The notes under the pieces are model-generated. The model was given only the letters and a program-made list of their open reading frames with translations, had not been told where the DNA came from and did not search any database. The position numbers and the translations under genes are program-made. Positions 23,204 to 35,900 of a DNA stretch of 64,000 nucleotides are shown here, piece after piece; position 1 is the stretch's first letter; every line of letters starts with the position of its first letter. The DNA is from Entonaema liquescens (Eukaryota; Ascomycota; Sordariomycetes; Xylariales; Xylariaceae), in NCBI GenBank assembly GCA_902805475.1, contig CADCSX010000008.1, positions 1,054,001 through 1,118,000 on the forward strand, read 5' to 3'.

Positions 23204-23965
23204 TTTTACTAGAGTAAGATAAATATGTATATGACTCTTAGCCTTGAATAAATTGCTAATCTTATAGGTATAGATACCTGTGAGTAACGTGAAGAGTATC
23301 TAACTTTTATATCTCGTGGATGGACTCCTTAGTTGTTAGACGCTTATCTACTGACACGGCACGATGGCTTGGGGATTGGATGTAGAACCAATTATACCAG
23401 TCGAATCCGGTTGATTAGAAAGCAGTCCAGATAGTGACGCTCCTTCAAGAGAAGCCATTATAGTTTTCTAGTGTAGCCCCGCCATCTTATGGATTACTAC
23501 CTATAGCTTCTCCACCCCTCAGTGGAGCCTGGCGTCCACGATATACCCAGAGATGGTATATTAAACTCTCAAGAATAGGGTCGGACATATTGTTGGCGCC
23601 ATCCATGACAGGGATTATGTACATTTTGGACGAGATCTGTGATAAATAAGCAGATAGCCGAAAACTAGTACATTGGAATGTAAAATAGTCTTATTTGATA
23701 AGATGCTTATTGAGCCAATGTATATGGAAACAAGTTTCCCTTTCCTAGCTTAGATCTTTTCTAACGGTTGTCGAGATGACAATTCTAAAAGTTTAGCGTA
23801 ATAGCCATAAATCCCGATAAGTGCTTAGTAACTGGTAAAAAAGATATTAAGCATTGATAAAGTGGTATTATCCAGTTAACAGGAATTATATCATTAAAAA
23901 TTTCGAGCTTCAACAATTTCTCAGATCTCCCGTAATTAAGCGTAACATTCACATATCGCCCCGAC
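23204..23965. other. Divergent promoter region between SDR and BUD22-like genes
   Basis: Both genes are transcribed away from this 762-bp interval. No coding sequence and no recognised repeat. Confidence 0.5.
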
Positions 23966-25566
23966 ATGCCGAAGCGAAAACGAAACCACGAGCCCAGCCT
24001 CGAGGAGAAACTGTCGCAATGGCACAAGGAATTGGCGCGCGGTATGAAGACCGCCAAGGGATTCGAGCGCCAACGATTGAGCAAACGCATTCGCGAAGCT
24101 CAGAACGACCCAGAGAAGACGGCGAGACTTGAGAGGGAGGTCGCTGTGCTAAAGGTACGTCTGTCCCCGGAAGAAATGCGGAAGATCCCGATCTGAAATG
24201 AATCTGCATTGACATTAAATCTTGCCATTAGAGTCTCGATCTCCAACAGGCCGCGCACGCGCACCTATGCTCGTCGCTTCTCAAGATCAAGGGTGTGGCT
24301 GAGTCTCCAAAGACACCTGCCGACATCATCAAGCCCATTCCGAAGCCCGAGGGTTTATCTGAGGAGGAAAAAGCTGCGCTACATAACGTGACGAGTGCGC
24401 TTTGCAACCGCAAGCAGATCCGCGACGTTATCGAGGAGGCTGTCATGGGCACGTGTATTGCGTTGAGAGTACCTATGCCGGAGAGATTAAAGAAAGGGAA
24501 GGGTAAGAAAGAGAAGAAGGATGACAGGTCCGGGAGAGAAGAGCAGGCCGATGATAGAGATACGACGAAGTCGATTTCGACTAAAAGTACAAAAAAGAAG
24601 GCCGAGGATGAGGACGAAGAGTCGTCTGGTGCTGAAGAGAACGACCCAGGGCTAGTACTTTTAAAGAGAAAACGAGATAAAGTCACGGATGATGATGAGG
24701 GACTCAACGGTGACGAGGAAAGCGAACCCGAGGATGACCAACCGTTCGAGGGTTTCTCAGACAGCGATGCCGAGGAGCGGGCCTGGTCACGATACGACGA
24801 CTTTGTAGCCGGTCCCTCCAGCGACGAGGATGAATCAGAGGAAGAAGACGAAGAGATCGAGGGCAATGAGCTCGTCGCAGATAGTAGAACGAAATCGCTT
24901 CGAAAAGCTCCGACTGATGACATATCTATATCCTCAGCTGGATCATCCGAGTTAGACCAAGACGAAGAGGAAGAAGATGAGGACTCAGAAGATGCAGATA
25001 GCCAAATGTCCGCATCCGCATCACCACCACCCCCCAAGAGAACCAAAGTCTCCAAAACACCCGCAATATCCGCGGGCAACTCAGCGTTCCTACCCTCGTT
25101 AATGGGGGGCTACATATCAGGCTCCGAGTCCGAAGCCTCCGACCTCGACCTCGCGCCCGCGCGCAAGAACCGGCGGGGCCAGCGGGCGCGGCAAGCCATC
25201 TGGGAGAAGAAGTACAAGGAGAAAGCCAAGCACGTACAGAAGCAGCAGGACAAGGCGGGCAGAGACCAAGGGTGGGATATGCGACGAGGTGCTGTGGGGG
25301 ATGAGGAGGCGTCTAGTAAGCCCTGGAAGAAGGGCATCCGGAACCCCTTCGATAATAAGCACGTCCATCCCGAACGCCAACAGCAATTCCAAGGGGGACG
25401 TGAGCAGGCTGGTGGAAGGAACTTCGCGGCGGACAAGCCAAAGCCGAAAGCAGTACCTAAGAGGGATGATACGGGCCCGTTACATCCGAGCTGGGCTGCG
25501 GCCAAGAAGGTGAAGGAGGAAGGCCAAAAGGTTGAATTCCAAGGGTGTAAGGTTGTGTTTGATTAA
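23966..25566 (+). CDS. BUD22-like ribosome biogenesis protein
   Basis: Two exons, 23966-24154 and 24232-25566, phase 0, give 507 aa. The intron has a GTACGT donor and CCATTAG acceptor. The N terminus is basic and helical (MPKRKRNHEPSLEEKLSQWH) and continues across the junction into SLDLQQAAHAHLCSSLLKIK and VAESP, the conserved BUD22 N-terminal block. The middle is disordered and very acidic (residues about 140-260). The C-terminal block ends LHPSWAAAKKVKEE and VEFQGCKVVFD, the family hallmark. Yeast Bud22 is a nucleolar SSU-processome factor needed for 18S rRNA maturation, so a nucleolar role in 40S assembly is expected here. No lesions. Confidence 0.9.
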
Positions 25567-26522
25567 GATCTTAACGCATACCATGTTAGTACCTACCTAG
25601 GTATGCTACGAAACCCAAGTGAATCATAATGCATCGCGGAAAATCATCGATTGTATACCTATGCTTAGGCTATTCTTAATACATGTACTCGCATCGCATC
25701 AGCAAAAAGGTCTACGTAGAGCCTGCTGGTTTCTCAACCTCAACTCAGCCCATTCCTCGCTCTCAACGACCTTATGATAAGTTCTAGCTCTAGCAACCTT
25801 CCATTGGCTCGTGCACATTCGCGGCATCGACGATAGTGATGAAATATCTCACACTCCAGCGATTTATCTTTATAAATCCATGAAACGAACGTTCTTCGTA
25901 GTACCAATGTACTCATCGTGGTTGAGAAAGGTACATATATGGTCCGAATGTATAGTAATGCATATGGCGACTCGAGAATTGCAATGTGTAGTAGGTTTTG
26001 AAATGAGCTTCGCGAGAAGTTAATATGTCTATGGTTAGATGCAGAAGTATCTCTGGTATATCGCCTTCTAGTCAGAGATAAAGTATAGGTGTAAGTAGAT
26101 CCGGGGGGAAAAAATGCTGGCAACTATGCCTAGATAGGCTGAAGAATATCTGGAAATGAGTTGTTGGTAAGTTATGGTATTTCCACTAAGAACGGCAAGA
26201 TGGTGGTCTGCTTTCGTGCGCAGTCTGATATTGATGGCGATAATATATAGAGAGAATGAATTCGATATGATCGCGAAGATCGAATAGAAGTTTCTAACCG
26301 AAACTGAGGGCAAAAAGGAGTACCGGCGAGAAATGAAGACGAGTCTGGCAAGTTCAAACCATGACTTCATGGTTACTGCTTAGATAGATTGCATAAGATC
26401 AAAACGTGAAATGAAAGCTTCGAATAGATCTCGTCTTAGATGTAAAGGGGCCACTTAACCCCCCAAATCCATCCAGAGTATGGTTGGTAATTATAAAGGA
26501 GTGTATGCCTCGCTGGCATCGC
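25567..26522. other. Intergenic between convergent genes
   Basis: Carries the 3' UTRs of the BUD22-like and F-box-like genes. A palindromic ACCTACCTAGGTA word occurs at 25592. The 127-codon minus frame at 25740-26123 has no coding character. Confidence 0.5.
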
Positions 26523-28965
26523 TCACCCTAGTCTACGGCGTTTTGCTCTAGCCGAAGTGGTGTCAGGAGGACCGTGGAAGGGATAATTATCATCTTCATC
26601 ATCGCTGTCCGGAGGGGTTTCTTCTCTGGTGTACATATCATTCTCCGGATCATCATCGTCGTCGTCCATCTGTTCGATACCACCATTTACTGGCCTGGCA
26701 CCTACCTCGGAACGAACAAAAAGCGACGATTCAGCATCATCATCACCATCGGCTTGCCCTATCGTAGGGACCGCCGCCATTCGCCCTGAATTTAAGTTAT
26801 GACTTCCTAACACCTCATTATTTGCCTGTCCTGTAGGGTCGTCAATCTCCATTTGCTCTGATCGAGGACCAGCCAAGCCTGGATCTGAGGGGACAAATAA
26901 GCCGCTGGAACTTCTGTCGTCATCAATGTCCATCCTGCCTCCTTCATCATTGTCGTCACCGTCGCCATTATGTCCAACATTGGCGTTAGGGATTGGATTT
27001 GGAGCATTGCGGGGATTTCGGGAATTAGGGATACGTCTGTCTTGAGCACCGCCATCATCGTCCGGATCGACATCCGAACCGCTAGAGTCAGTACCATCCC
27101 ATGAAGCAGTATCGCCATGGTCCCCGTTAACCGATCCGGTCGTTTCAGAACCACCAAGCCAGTCGTATACGAGTGAATCGTCGTAAAACTTCTTAACGAT
27201 GCACATCTCCTCTTCTGACGGCCTGTAATCTTCTAGACATTTTAGTGGTGTTAAATTTTCCAGGGAGCTTTTGCGAGCAAGACTACGTTGCTTTGGGATG
27301 ACTACAACGGTGTTTAGGTCTTTTAGAAACGACCAATCCCGAATTGTTTTACGGTGGTCGGGACCGTTGCTCTCCTGAAATCGGATCCATTCCATGCCTC
27401 GTAGTTGGTATAGATAGTCTATCCCCTGAACTGTCCGCATTGACCGGAACTTCCGGTAATTTGGTTGTCTCCGAGTACGGCGTTCCATAGTATTGAACGG
27501 GTCAAATCTTTTATCCCGATTCCTATTGTCGCCGTAGTCGCTGTCGATAGACTCGTCGTCACTAGACTCGTTGTCAACTAATTGACACCTGCTCTGGTCG
27601 TCTTCGTTTGGCTCGTTTCCATCGGCATTGGATACGTCTTTGCCAAGCAGATCTCTATTTTTATCCTTTTGAATCTCATATTTTCGTCTTGTCCGGGATT
27701 TCTCACTTTCAGATATGTGAACGACTAGGGTGCGAAGGCGTCTAGTTCTGGTAAACCAATTGAGGCCCAATGTGCGTTGCGAGATCCGCGTCTTGTGTCT
27801 AGGCATCAAGGCTCCGTGCCACATGATTTCTACATTCACTAGCCGCTGGACACGTGCGGTGCCAATGCCATTGCAAAAGCGATGCCATTCCCCAAGAGAG
27901 CTAAACGCAAACGTATTCGCTCCATAGAAAGCATGAACGCCGATGAAGTACCAGCGTTTGCAGACCAGGAGGGGGCTGAGTATATCGTTTGGTTCGCGGG
28001 CCAACATGATTTGACACGGAGATGTGCCAAAATGGAATCTGGTGGGGAGCTGACTCTGGCCTTCAACATCAGTATCGGGGAAACCGGCGGGCGGATTACA
28101 TGGATCTAGACGAGAGAGGCAATGTATGAGAGTGCCTTTGACAAAAATTCGCGCGAATATTTTCACTTGAGTCTCTAAGGGAAGCTCATGGAAGGGGAAG
28201 CCGGGATATGTATGGGGTTTACCCGGCTCAGCCGTGACATGTGCTCGCTGCAGTGCCGAAACCCGTATCTGTCTCTCTTCCAATACCCGTATCTCTTCCA
28301 GTTCGCGTGTTTCTTCCGAGAGTGTGTGCCGTCGAAGAGAAAAGTCGGGGTGAAATATGCTTAGCTTTTGCGACATATTCTCCTGCTTGCAACATCTGCG
28401 ATATATCTCACTATAAGAGAGACGTTCATCACCGCGAAGATAATCCCTTAGTAATTTGCTCCATGGCTATACATTAAGGTTAGTCAGTATATTTCTGTGT
28501 GAATGACAGGTCGTAAAGGTGGTGCTTACAACAGGAGGCTTGTGGACTTTGTTCAGGAGGCCCTCTAGTCCTTTGATTCTCTTTTTGTCTTTTCTGATTT
28601 CGCTCCTCTTTTTTTTAATATATTCCACCAACTTTTCTATGAGTTTTTGTTGGCGGCCATATCTATCCTTGAGCAGGCCGTAGTTGTGACCATCCCGATT
28701 TTCATCGTAGCGAGGTTGTCTTTTGTCATCAAGGACACTCGAAGTGAATGATTTGACACCTGTAAAATTTAGCTCTACGTTACCCCAAATAATGGGGCAG
28801 GACCCTACTGTTACTGTCTTCTATTTCCTCTTCATTCTCGCTATTATCCGTAGTTTTGTCTTGGGCAGCATTTGGGGATGCGTGCTCACTGACGGGGCTC
28901 TCCTGCTCGTCTAATCCTGGCTCGTCGCGATTGTCTTCCGCATCACCGCTGTGTATGGAGGACAT
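26523..28965 (-). CDS. F-box-like protein with long acidic disordered C-terminus
   Basis: Three exons, 28965-28815, 28759-28530 and 28466-26523, encode 774 aa. Introns of 55 and 63 nt join in phases 1 and 0, and the reading frame runs uninterrupted into what would otherwise look like a separate downstream start at 28376. The N-terminal 55 residues are acidic. Residues about 60-125 form a basic helical coiled coil (LIEKLVEYIKKKRSEIRK). The F-box-like segment lies near 215-250 (FPFHELPLETQVKIFARIF), followed by LLVCKRWYFIGVHAFYGANT. The last 250 residues are Asp/Gly/Asn-rich and end in a basic KRRRLG. F-box proteins recruit substrates to SCF ubiquitin ligases; that role is presumed. No repeat domain for substrate binding is visible. 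Confidence 0.8.
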
Positions 28966-30581
28966 AGTTAAAGTGTTTCGCTTGAAATAGTCGAATATGG
29001 TAAGTTGTATTCTGGTAGAGTGGGTATAGGGTTTTACGCGAATTTGATGGCACCTATAGTTGTCTCATTTTATGAAATTAAGGGTCTATAGCCTTAGTTA
29101 ATAATTAATAGCTGGCGGCTGACGCCAGATTGTTTATCACGAGATAAGAAGCCGTAAGTGAAGGAGGTGGCCGATGAGACAATCGAAAATTTATACTTGA
29201 AAGGGGAGTTACGATCGGCCCGCAGTATGAGAGGTTTACAACACTTAAGTCAATATTGCAATAGGAAGAGGATGGGACGCAAGCACTGGGATGAGAATAA
29301 CGCAATTAGAGTAGGCTTCGAGGTAAATGGGACCGGGGACATTTTATGATGGCGGGTAGATATAGTGAAGGGTGCATGATGATGACATGAGGGAATCACA
29401 CAAAAGGAGGAGGAGGCATGGAAATAGAAGAGAGGAAAGAACTTTAGGGCAAGTAACTCACCGAGTCATTCGAGGACGAACTTAGATTAGATAGGACTTT
29501 CTACCATATGTGAAAATCTGAAGATGAGTCTGTAACGTGGTGTCAGGGTTAGACACGTGTATGTAATTAATGTAAATGTGTAGGTAAGGGTATATAATTA
29601 TGGCGAAAGCAAGAACGGGAGAGGCAAATGAGAAGTTAACGCTCAAAAGCCGGGTGATAGAAATGGAAAATAACCTGATATGGAGGATGTAGAAGGGTTA
29701 CGTGTATATGTGATGAAGGAGTATCCCGGGGTTGCATAGGTACCTTAGGTAGGGAAGGAGTTTATCGAAATGGTCAACCTCGTGCTAGAGGAATTTGCTT
29801 GGGGATTTAAGAAAGGCGGCCTTGCAAGTATCGGTATGGAGTAGACGATGTAGTCGAATAAGTGTAAGAGAAGGAAGGACATACCTGAGGGTCAAGACCT
29901 GCCCTTCCAATATATGTAGCAAGGTAAAATAATGGATAAGGATGAAAAAGAAACGGTGGAAGTGAGGCTTGAAGATGAATGGTCTCGGTTGTAAAGGATC
30001 TGAGGCTCAAGAAAAGCCGCTGCTTTTGTGAGAATAGGCGACACGGTCTTCTCCGAAAGACAGGCTGTGGATGATGTGTTATATGTTTGGGAAGGGATAA
30101 TGAAAGTTCAAATTGGCGGCGGTAGGTGAATGTCGATAGCTGAAATAGTAAGAACGACCTGTAATGATATTACTAGGTACTCTCACTCTTACTCTTGTTG
30201 TTACGAGAGAATAAGTCGAGGATTCCTATGAGTGTAATCTAGGTAAATACCTATCTTCCAAGGCATGCCTCATGCCTGCTTAATACCTACGAGGTAACTT
30301 CCAACTTGAGTCTCCAATTAGGTAATATTCCGGCAGCGCTTGTAGACTTATTCGTGTAAGAGCAGTTATAAGTTTATCTACCTCCTGCAGATACGTCAAC
30401 TTTATAGGACGGAGAAGACGATAATCATGATCTAAATTTTGAGGAAGACGTGCTAGATAGGTACATATTCTTGTCTGTTATCTATAGACACATGGATTGT
30501 AGCCAATGTACAAGTCGCTAATAAAACAGGGCGATTTCAATGCTTAGCCATTAATGGGAGCATCGATACCATTCCAGGGTT
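28966..30581. other. Intergenic, 1.6 kb
   Basis: Promoter of the F-box-like gene on the left, 3' flank of the carrier gene on the right. Purine-rich between 29340 and 29660. GGTACCTTAGGTAGG at 29739 is another of the recurring palindromic words. No coding region seen. Confidence 0.5.
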
Positions 30582-31846
30582 CTATGTTTGCTTCATGGAG
30601 CGGAAGAAATCCTATCACCTGTATCAGCGGCTGGTAAAGTCAATTTGATTAGGGCACAACACGTCAAAACTTACCATAACGCCAGTAAACACAACTAGTA
30701 GGATACCTCCTCCTGGACCAAGCCTTAGGACCTTAGGAAGGAAACCTTTGTATAAGGCACCGAAGCCCTCCTCCTTCATCACAGTAGCGCAAGCACCCCA
30801 AGCCCAGTTGTACTTGGGGGTTTGTCCGGCAACCTTGGGGCTATTTTGGATACGCGACTTCACGACGTCCATCGGCGTGTTGATTATTGTACCGACAGTA
30901 CCACCAACGGAGCCAGATATTAAACCATTGAGAATCTCGCCTTTTCTGGTCTCGGCCTTGGGTAGAAGCTCCTTAACCTGGAAGATACACCCGAAGTAAC
31001 CGGCGTTCCATAATATGTGGCGCCACATGGTACTCTCAAGACCATTGTACATGGCTAAAATACCCTCACTCTTGATAGTCTTTGAGACGACGTCAATCAT
31101 GCCGGTATATTTACCTGCAGAAGCCTTGTCTTGCAGTCTGATCTTGACCAGCTCGAAAGGTACGACAACGAATGACTCGGTAGCTCCGGCCGAGGCACCC
31201 GTTAAAATCGATAGTGATTGGTTCATCTTCTCGGCACCGAAGGCTTTGCGGTAAAACTTGCCCCATTCATCGTTGGCGGCGAACTTGGTGGCACGCTTCG
31301 GAGCTTCCATCAGAATGGGGGCTGTGATACCTCTATATAATCTCGAGAACCTGCGCTGGGAATGAGCCTGAAGACTACACGTTTCGGGCGGCCACTATAC
31401 CCTTCATTGCGAATGATCTTTTGGAAGCAGTCCAGCATGCCATTGTACGAGTCTGCGCCAGTTCCCTTGCCAGTCTGAAGTTGTCTATTCTGTGGTAAGC
31501 TTCAGACATACTAACTGGAGGGTCCTTGTTGTCGCTCACACTCGGGTCTTCACGACGTCCAGAGGGTACCTAGGTAGTCTATGTCAACGATGCGCACGCG
31601 ACAGACTCAAGCGGGGTATGGCATGGTATACATGGTCAGAATCTGGAAGAGAAGAGTGGAGAGTTAGCTTGCTGTTTGCACGTAGGGGGTCTCGAGCTCA
31701 TCGCTTACCTCCGAGATGCCAGCAACGGCACCTAAGGTAAATTGTTAGTTCATATGCATATGGTATGATGATCGGCAGAAATGGTTGAGATGCGACAAAC
31801 CTGCGGCGAAGGTGTATATAAAGGGAAGGGGTTGATCTTGAGCCAT
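30582..31846 (-). CDS. Mitochondrial 2-oxodicarboxylate carrier (ODC1/2-like)
   Basis: Seven exons: 31846-31801, 31731-31709, 31642-31632, 31569-31540, 31484-31401, 31350-30675 and 30611-30582 (46, 23, 11, 30, 84, 676 and 30 nt), totalling 299 aa. Every junction keeps frame and family motifs, including the 11-nt exon, which supplies ILTM before YPLDVVKTRVQ. The other carrier signatures are PFELVKIRLQ and PMDVVKSRIQ, and the last exon gives DFFRSMKQT. The pattern matches the Odc1/Odc2 (SLC25A21) branch, which exchanges 2-oxoadipate and 2-oxoglutarate across the inner mitochondrial membrane and serves lysine metabolism. The start codon is only 266 bp from the edge of the large AT-rich element, which therefore abuts or overlaps its promoter. 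Confidence 0.9.
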
Positions 31847-32111
31847 GTTGGACGAATTTGACCTCTAAGATATGATGAGCGACTTGTCGTTAACACTCAA
31901 TTGAAGTTAAAAGAAGGGTGTCTGGCAAATACATACATGCGGGTACTGGCGGTTATTTGATCTGACGAGAAACGAATTTCGAAATATAATTGAATTATTT
32001 GCGATGGCGGCGCTATACTTACAACCCGCTAACCCCAGAAGGTTATTACAGCCGCCGGATCGGAGTTATCAAAGAACTCCACAGTTGAATAACCCCAAAT
32101 CTCTAATCTCT

Positions 32112-32172
32112 ATTAGTGCTGTTTACACAAGTTCGATGTAGCACCCCCAAGGGGGTGCTGCGCATTAATTAA
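32112..32172 (+). repeat. Left terminal inverted repeat, not RIP-mutated
   Basis: Retains its GC-rich core, including the perfect hairpin AGCACCCCC-AA-GGGGGTGCT. It faces the right arm at 41845-41905. Confidence 0.85.
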
Positions 32173-32669
32173 GGAAACGGGTAAGATTTGGGATTTAACC
32201 GAGATTTACTTTATATATACGATTTTGCTAAAAACTTTATATAATTTAAATGTATCTTTTTTAATATATATATTTTTTTTATAATAATATTTTATAATTT
32301 ATATAATTATATAATTATATTATATTTTTATTATAATATATATTTACGTATTAATTTATTATAATTTTTTATATTTTATTAATTTATTATAATTATTTAT
32401 ATTTTAATATTTATTTATATATTAATTTTTTATATTTTAATATATATTTATATATTAATTTATTATAATTATTTATATTTTAATATTTATTTATTTATTT
32501 ATATATTTAATTTAATTTATTTTTATATTATATAATTTATTAAAAAATATTTTTATATATTTAAACTTTTATTCTTTTATTATATATTTAAATATATTTA
32601 ATAAATATATAAAAAGTTAATAATTAATAGTTAATTTTTAAAAAGATTTTAATTATAATAATATAATTA

Positions 32670-32940
32670 TAAAAAGTTTTAATTATAAATTAAAAATTTT
32701 AAATAAATTTTAATTATAATATAAAAGTTTTAAATAAATTTTAATTATAAGTTAAAAGTTTTAAATAAACTTTAATTACGGTGTAAAAGTTTTAAATAAA
32801 TTTTAATTATAATATAAAAGTTTTAAATAAACTTTAATTATAATGTAAAAATTTTAAATAAATTTTAATTACGGATTAAAAGTTTTAAACAAATTTTAAT
32901 TACGGGTTAAAAGTTTTAAATAAACTTTAATTGTAATTTT
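32670..32940. repeat. 31-bp tandem repeat array
   Basis: The word AAAAGTTTTAAA begins at 32723, 32754, 32785, 32816, 32847, 32878 and 32909, with a further unit at 32692: exactly 31 bp apart each time, about eight units. Differences between units are mostly C/T and G/A. Confidence 0.85.
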
Positions 32941-35900
32941 AAAGTTATATAATATATAATAGTTAATTATATATATTTTTAAATTTATTTTTAATTATTT
33001 TAAAGTTTTTTTTTTTTTTAAATCTTTTTTAAATTCCTTTTTTAACATTTCCTTAAAAATAAAATTATTAATATTTTTATTTATTAAAATCCTTAAAATA
33101 ATTTAAATATTATTATATATTAATATAATTAAATTAATTTTATTAAAGTTAAAAATTTTTAAATTTATTTATTATTTAAAATAAAATATTTTAATATATT
33201 AATAAATATAAATAATTATTTTTTAACGGTGTTTTTTAATAATTTTATTAATTAAAAATTAATTAAGTTTATAAAATAACAAATAAATAAAAGTATTTTT
33301 TAAAAGTTTTTTTTATTAATTATTAAATTTTGCTTTATTTATTAAATTTAATTTACTTAAATTAATCTTTAATTTTTTGGTAAATTTGTTAAATTTTATA
33401 ACGTATGTTTTTATAATATTATTTTTATAAAAATGAAAATTTTCTTATAATTTATATTAAAAACGGTAATAAAATTATAATATATTATTATAATTTAAAA
33501 AAAATTTATAATGATTATATATTTTAAAATTTATAAATATTTTAAATATTGTTTAAATATTAATAAACCATTTATGTAATGTAACGCTTTTTTATTATTA
33601 TGTTTTTTTTTTTTTTTTCGGTAATTTAGCGTTAATAATTACGTTGTTTTATATTATCGGCGGTAAAACGAAGTTAACCATTTTTTATTATAAATAATTT
33701 AATATAATTTAAAATATATTTTTTTAATTAATATTATTGTTATTTAATAATTATTATATGCAAATTATATAATTTTTTTATAATCGTAAATTTATTTATA
33801 ATTATTATATATGTAGTTTTTTTAAATTTTCGATGGATATATATTATAATAAAAAATATTGGTATTTAATTAATTTTTAAAATTTTTAAATAAAAGTAAA
33901 TAAATTTAAAAAATTTATTAATAATTTATAAATTTATTATTAATATGTATATAGTTGTTTAATTGATTTTTTTACGTGGAAATAAAGTTGTTAAATTTTT
34001 ATTTTCTCGATTAAAAATAAATGTTATATAACCGGATTTATTATAATATAAAATAATTACGGGAATTAATGATAATAAGTTTTGGAAATGATTTAACATT
34101 ATTTATAATTTGTAAAAATGTATTCCACATTTACATTAAACATTTTTAATATTATTACGTGTAAATGTGCGATTATAAATAAAGTAATATTTAGTTAAAA
34201 AATTAATTTTAATATAATTATATGTATTAATTTTAATAATTTAAATAAATTATTATTAATATTTTAATTTTAATATATTAAAAAATTTAAAATTAAATAA
34301 TTAAAGTTTATGCGTAAAATAAAATAATAAAAAAAATATAATAATTTTTAATTTAATAATTTATTTATAAAATTAAACCGTTAAATAATTACCATAATTA
34401 TTTAATATTAAAAAACGTTTTTTGTTAAAGTTTTTTAACATCGTATGTTAATTAAAATATTTAAACTAATTTAAGTTAATTATATTATTAATTTAACCAT
34501 TTTTATTAATAATTAATACCGTATTATTAATTAACTTATTAAATATTTAATTTTTTAATATTTAATAATTAAATAAAATTAAAAATAAAATTATTATTAC
34601 TTTTATAATAAAATAAATTTTGATTATTGTAATAAATATTTTAAAATCAAGGTTAATTAAATAAAGTTTTGGAAAATTATTTTAAATTTATAATTATATT
34701 TTATTTAAATAATTGATTTTTATATTAATTTTATTTATATTATATATATATTAAAATTTAATATAATAATTTTATTATATTTAACATAACTTATTAAATT
34801 AACGAATAACAATAATAATGTTATAAATTAACTTACGAGTAATTAATATTAATTAACTTTAAATTCGTTTAAAAATATAACAATTTTATTTTAAAAACTA
34901 AATTACTTATTATTATTAAATATATTTAAAATAGAAATATATATTACGATTAAATAAAATAATTTAATTAATAATACATTAAATAATATTTACGTTAATA
35001 TAATAACTAATTTTAATTAATTAATAAAATTATATATAAAAAACCATTTTTTAAAAATTAATAAAAATAATATTATTACCACCATTTTTATTATAAAAAT
35101 AAGATTTATTATATTAGCTTAAAATATATTTATATAATACGTTAAAATATTTAATAATATTTTTAATTAATTTAAATTAACTTTTAAAAAAAGCTTAAAT
35201 TATTAATTAAATTTTAATTTTAATAAAATCATTAAAAATTATAATAAGTAAAGTAAAAACGATAAGTAAAAAAATAAAAATAATGTTAATTAAAGTTAAA
35301 ACAAAAACATTAATTATTATTTTAAACGTTATAATAATTTTAAAATTATTTATATTATTAATATATAAAAAACATTAATAAAATATATAATTTATAAATA
35401 AATAATAATAATTAATATTAAATATAAAAAAAAAAAAAAACGATTAAAATTCCAACATTAAATATTATAATTTATATAATTTTCTAAAATTTTTATAATT
35501 TTATTTTAATTATTATATATATATATTTTATTAATATTAATAATTAAACTTATTATACAAATTACACAAATTATTTTAAATATTTTAAATAAAATAATAT
35601 TAATAAAATAAAAAAAAATAATTTAAAATAATAATATTTAATAAAAATAAAAAAAATAAAACGTTAAAAAAATATACTCCATATTAATAACCATAAAATT
35701 AAAATTTAAAGTTTTATTACCATTTAAATAAATTTATAAAATTAATTTTTAACTAAGTTATATTAAATAAACGTTATTAATAAAGTTTAAAATATAATAA
35801 ATTTTATAAAAATTATTAAAAATAAAATATAAACGCATTTTATTAAAAAAGTTATTTATTTTATTTTATTTTAATTTTATATTTTTTTATTTTTATTTCT

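Noticed and set aside
25740..26123. 127-codon minus-strand frame between convergent genes
   Set aside because: Arg/Ser/Thr/Tyr-rich random-looking translation in a region expected to be 3' UTR.
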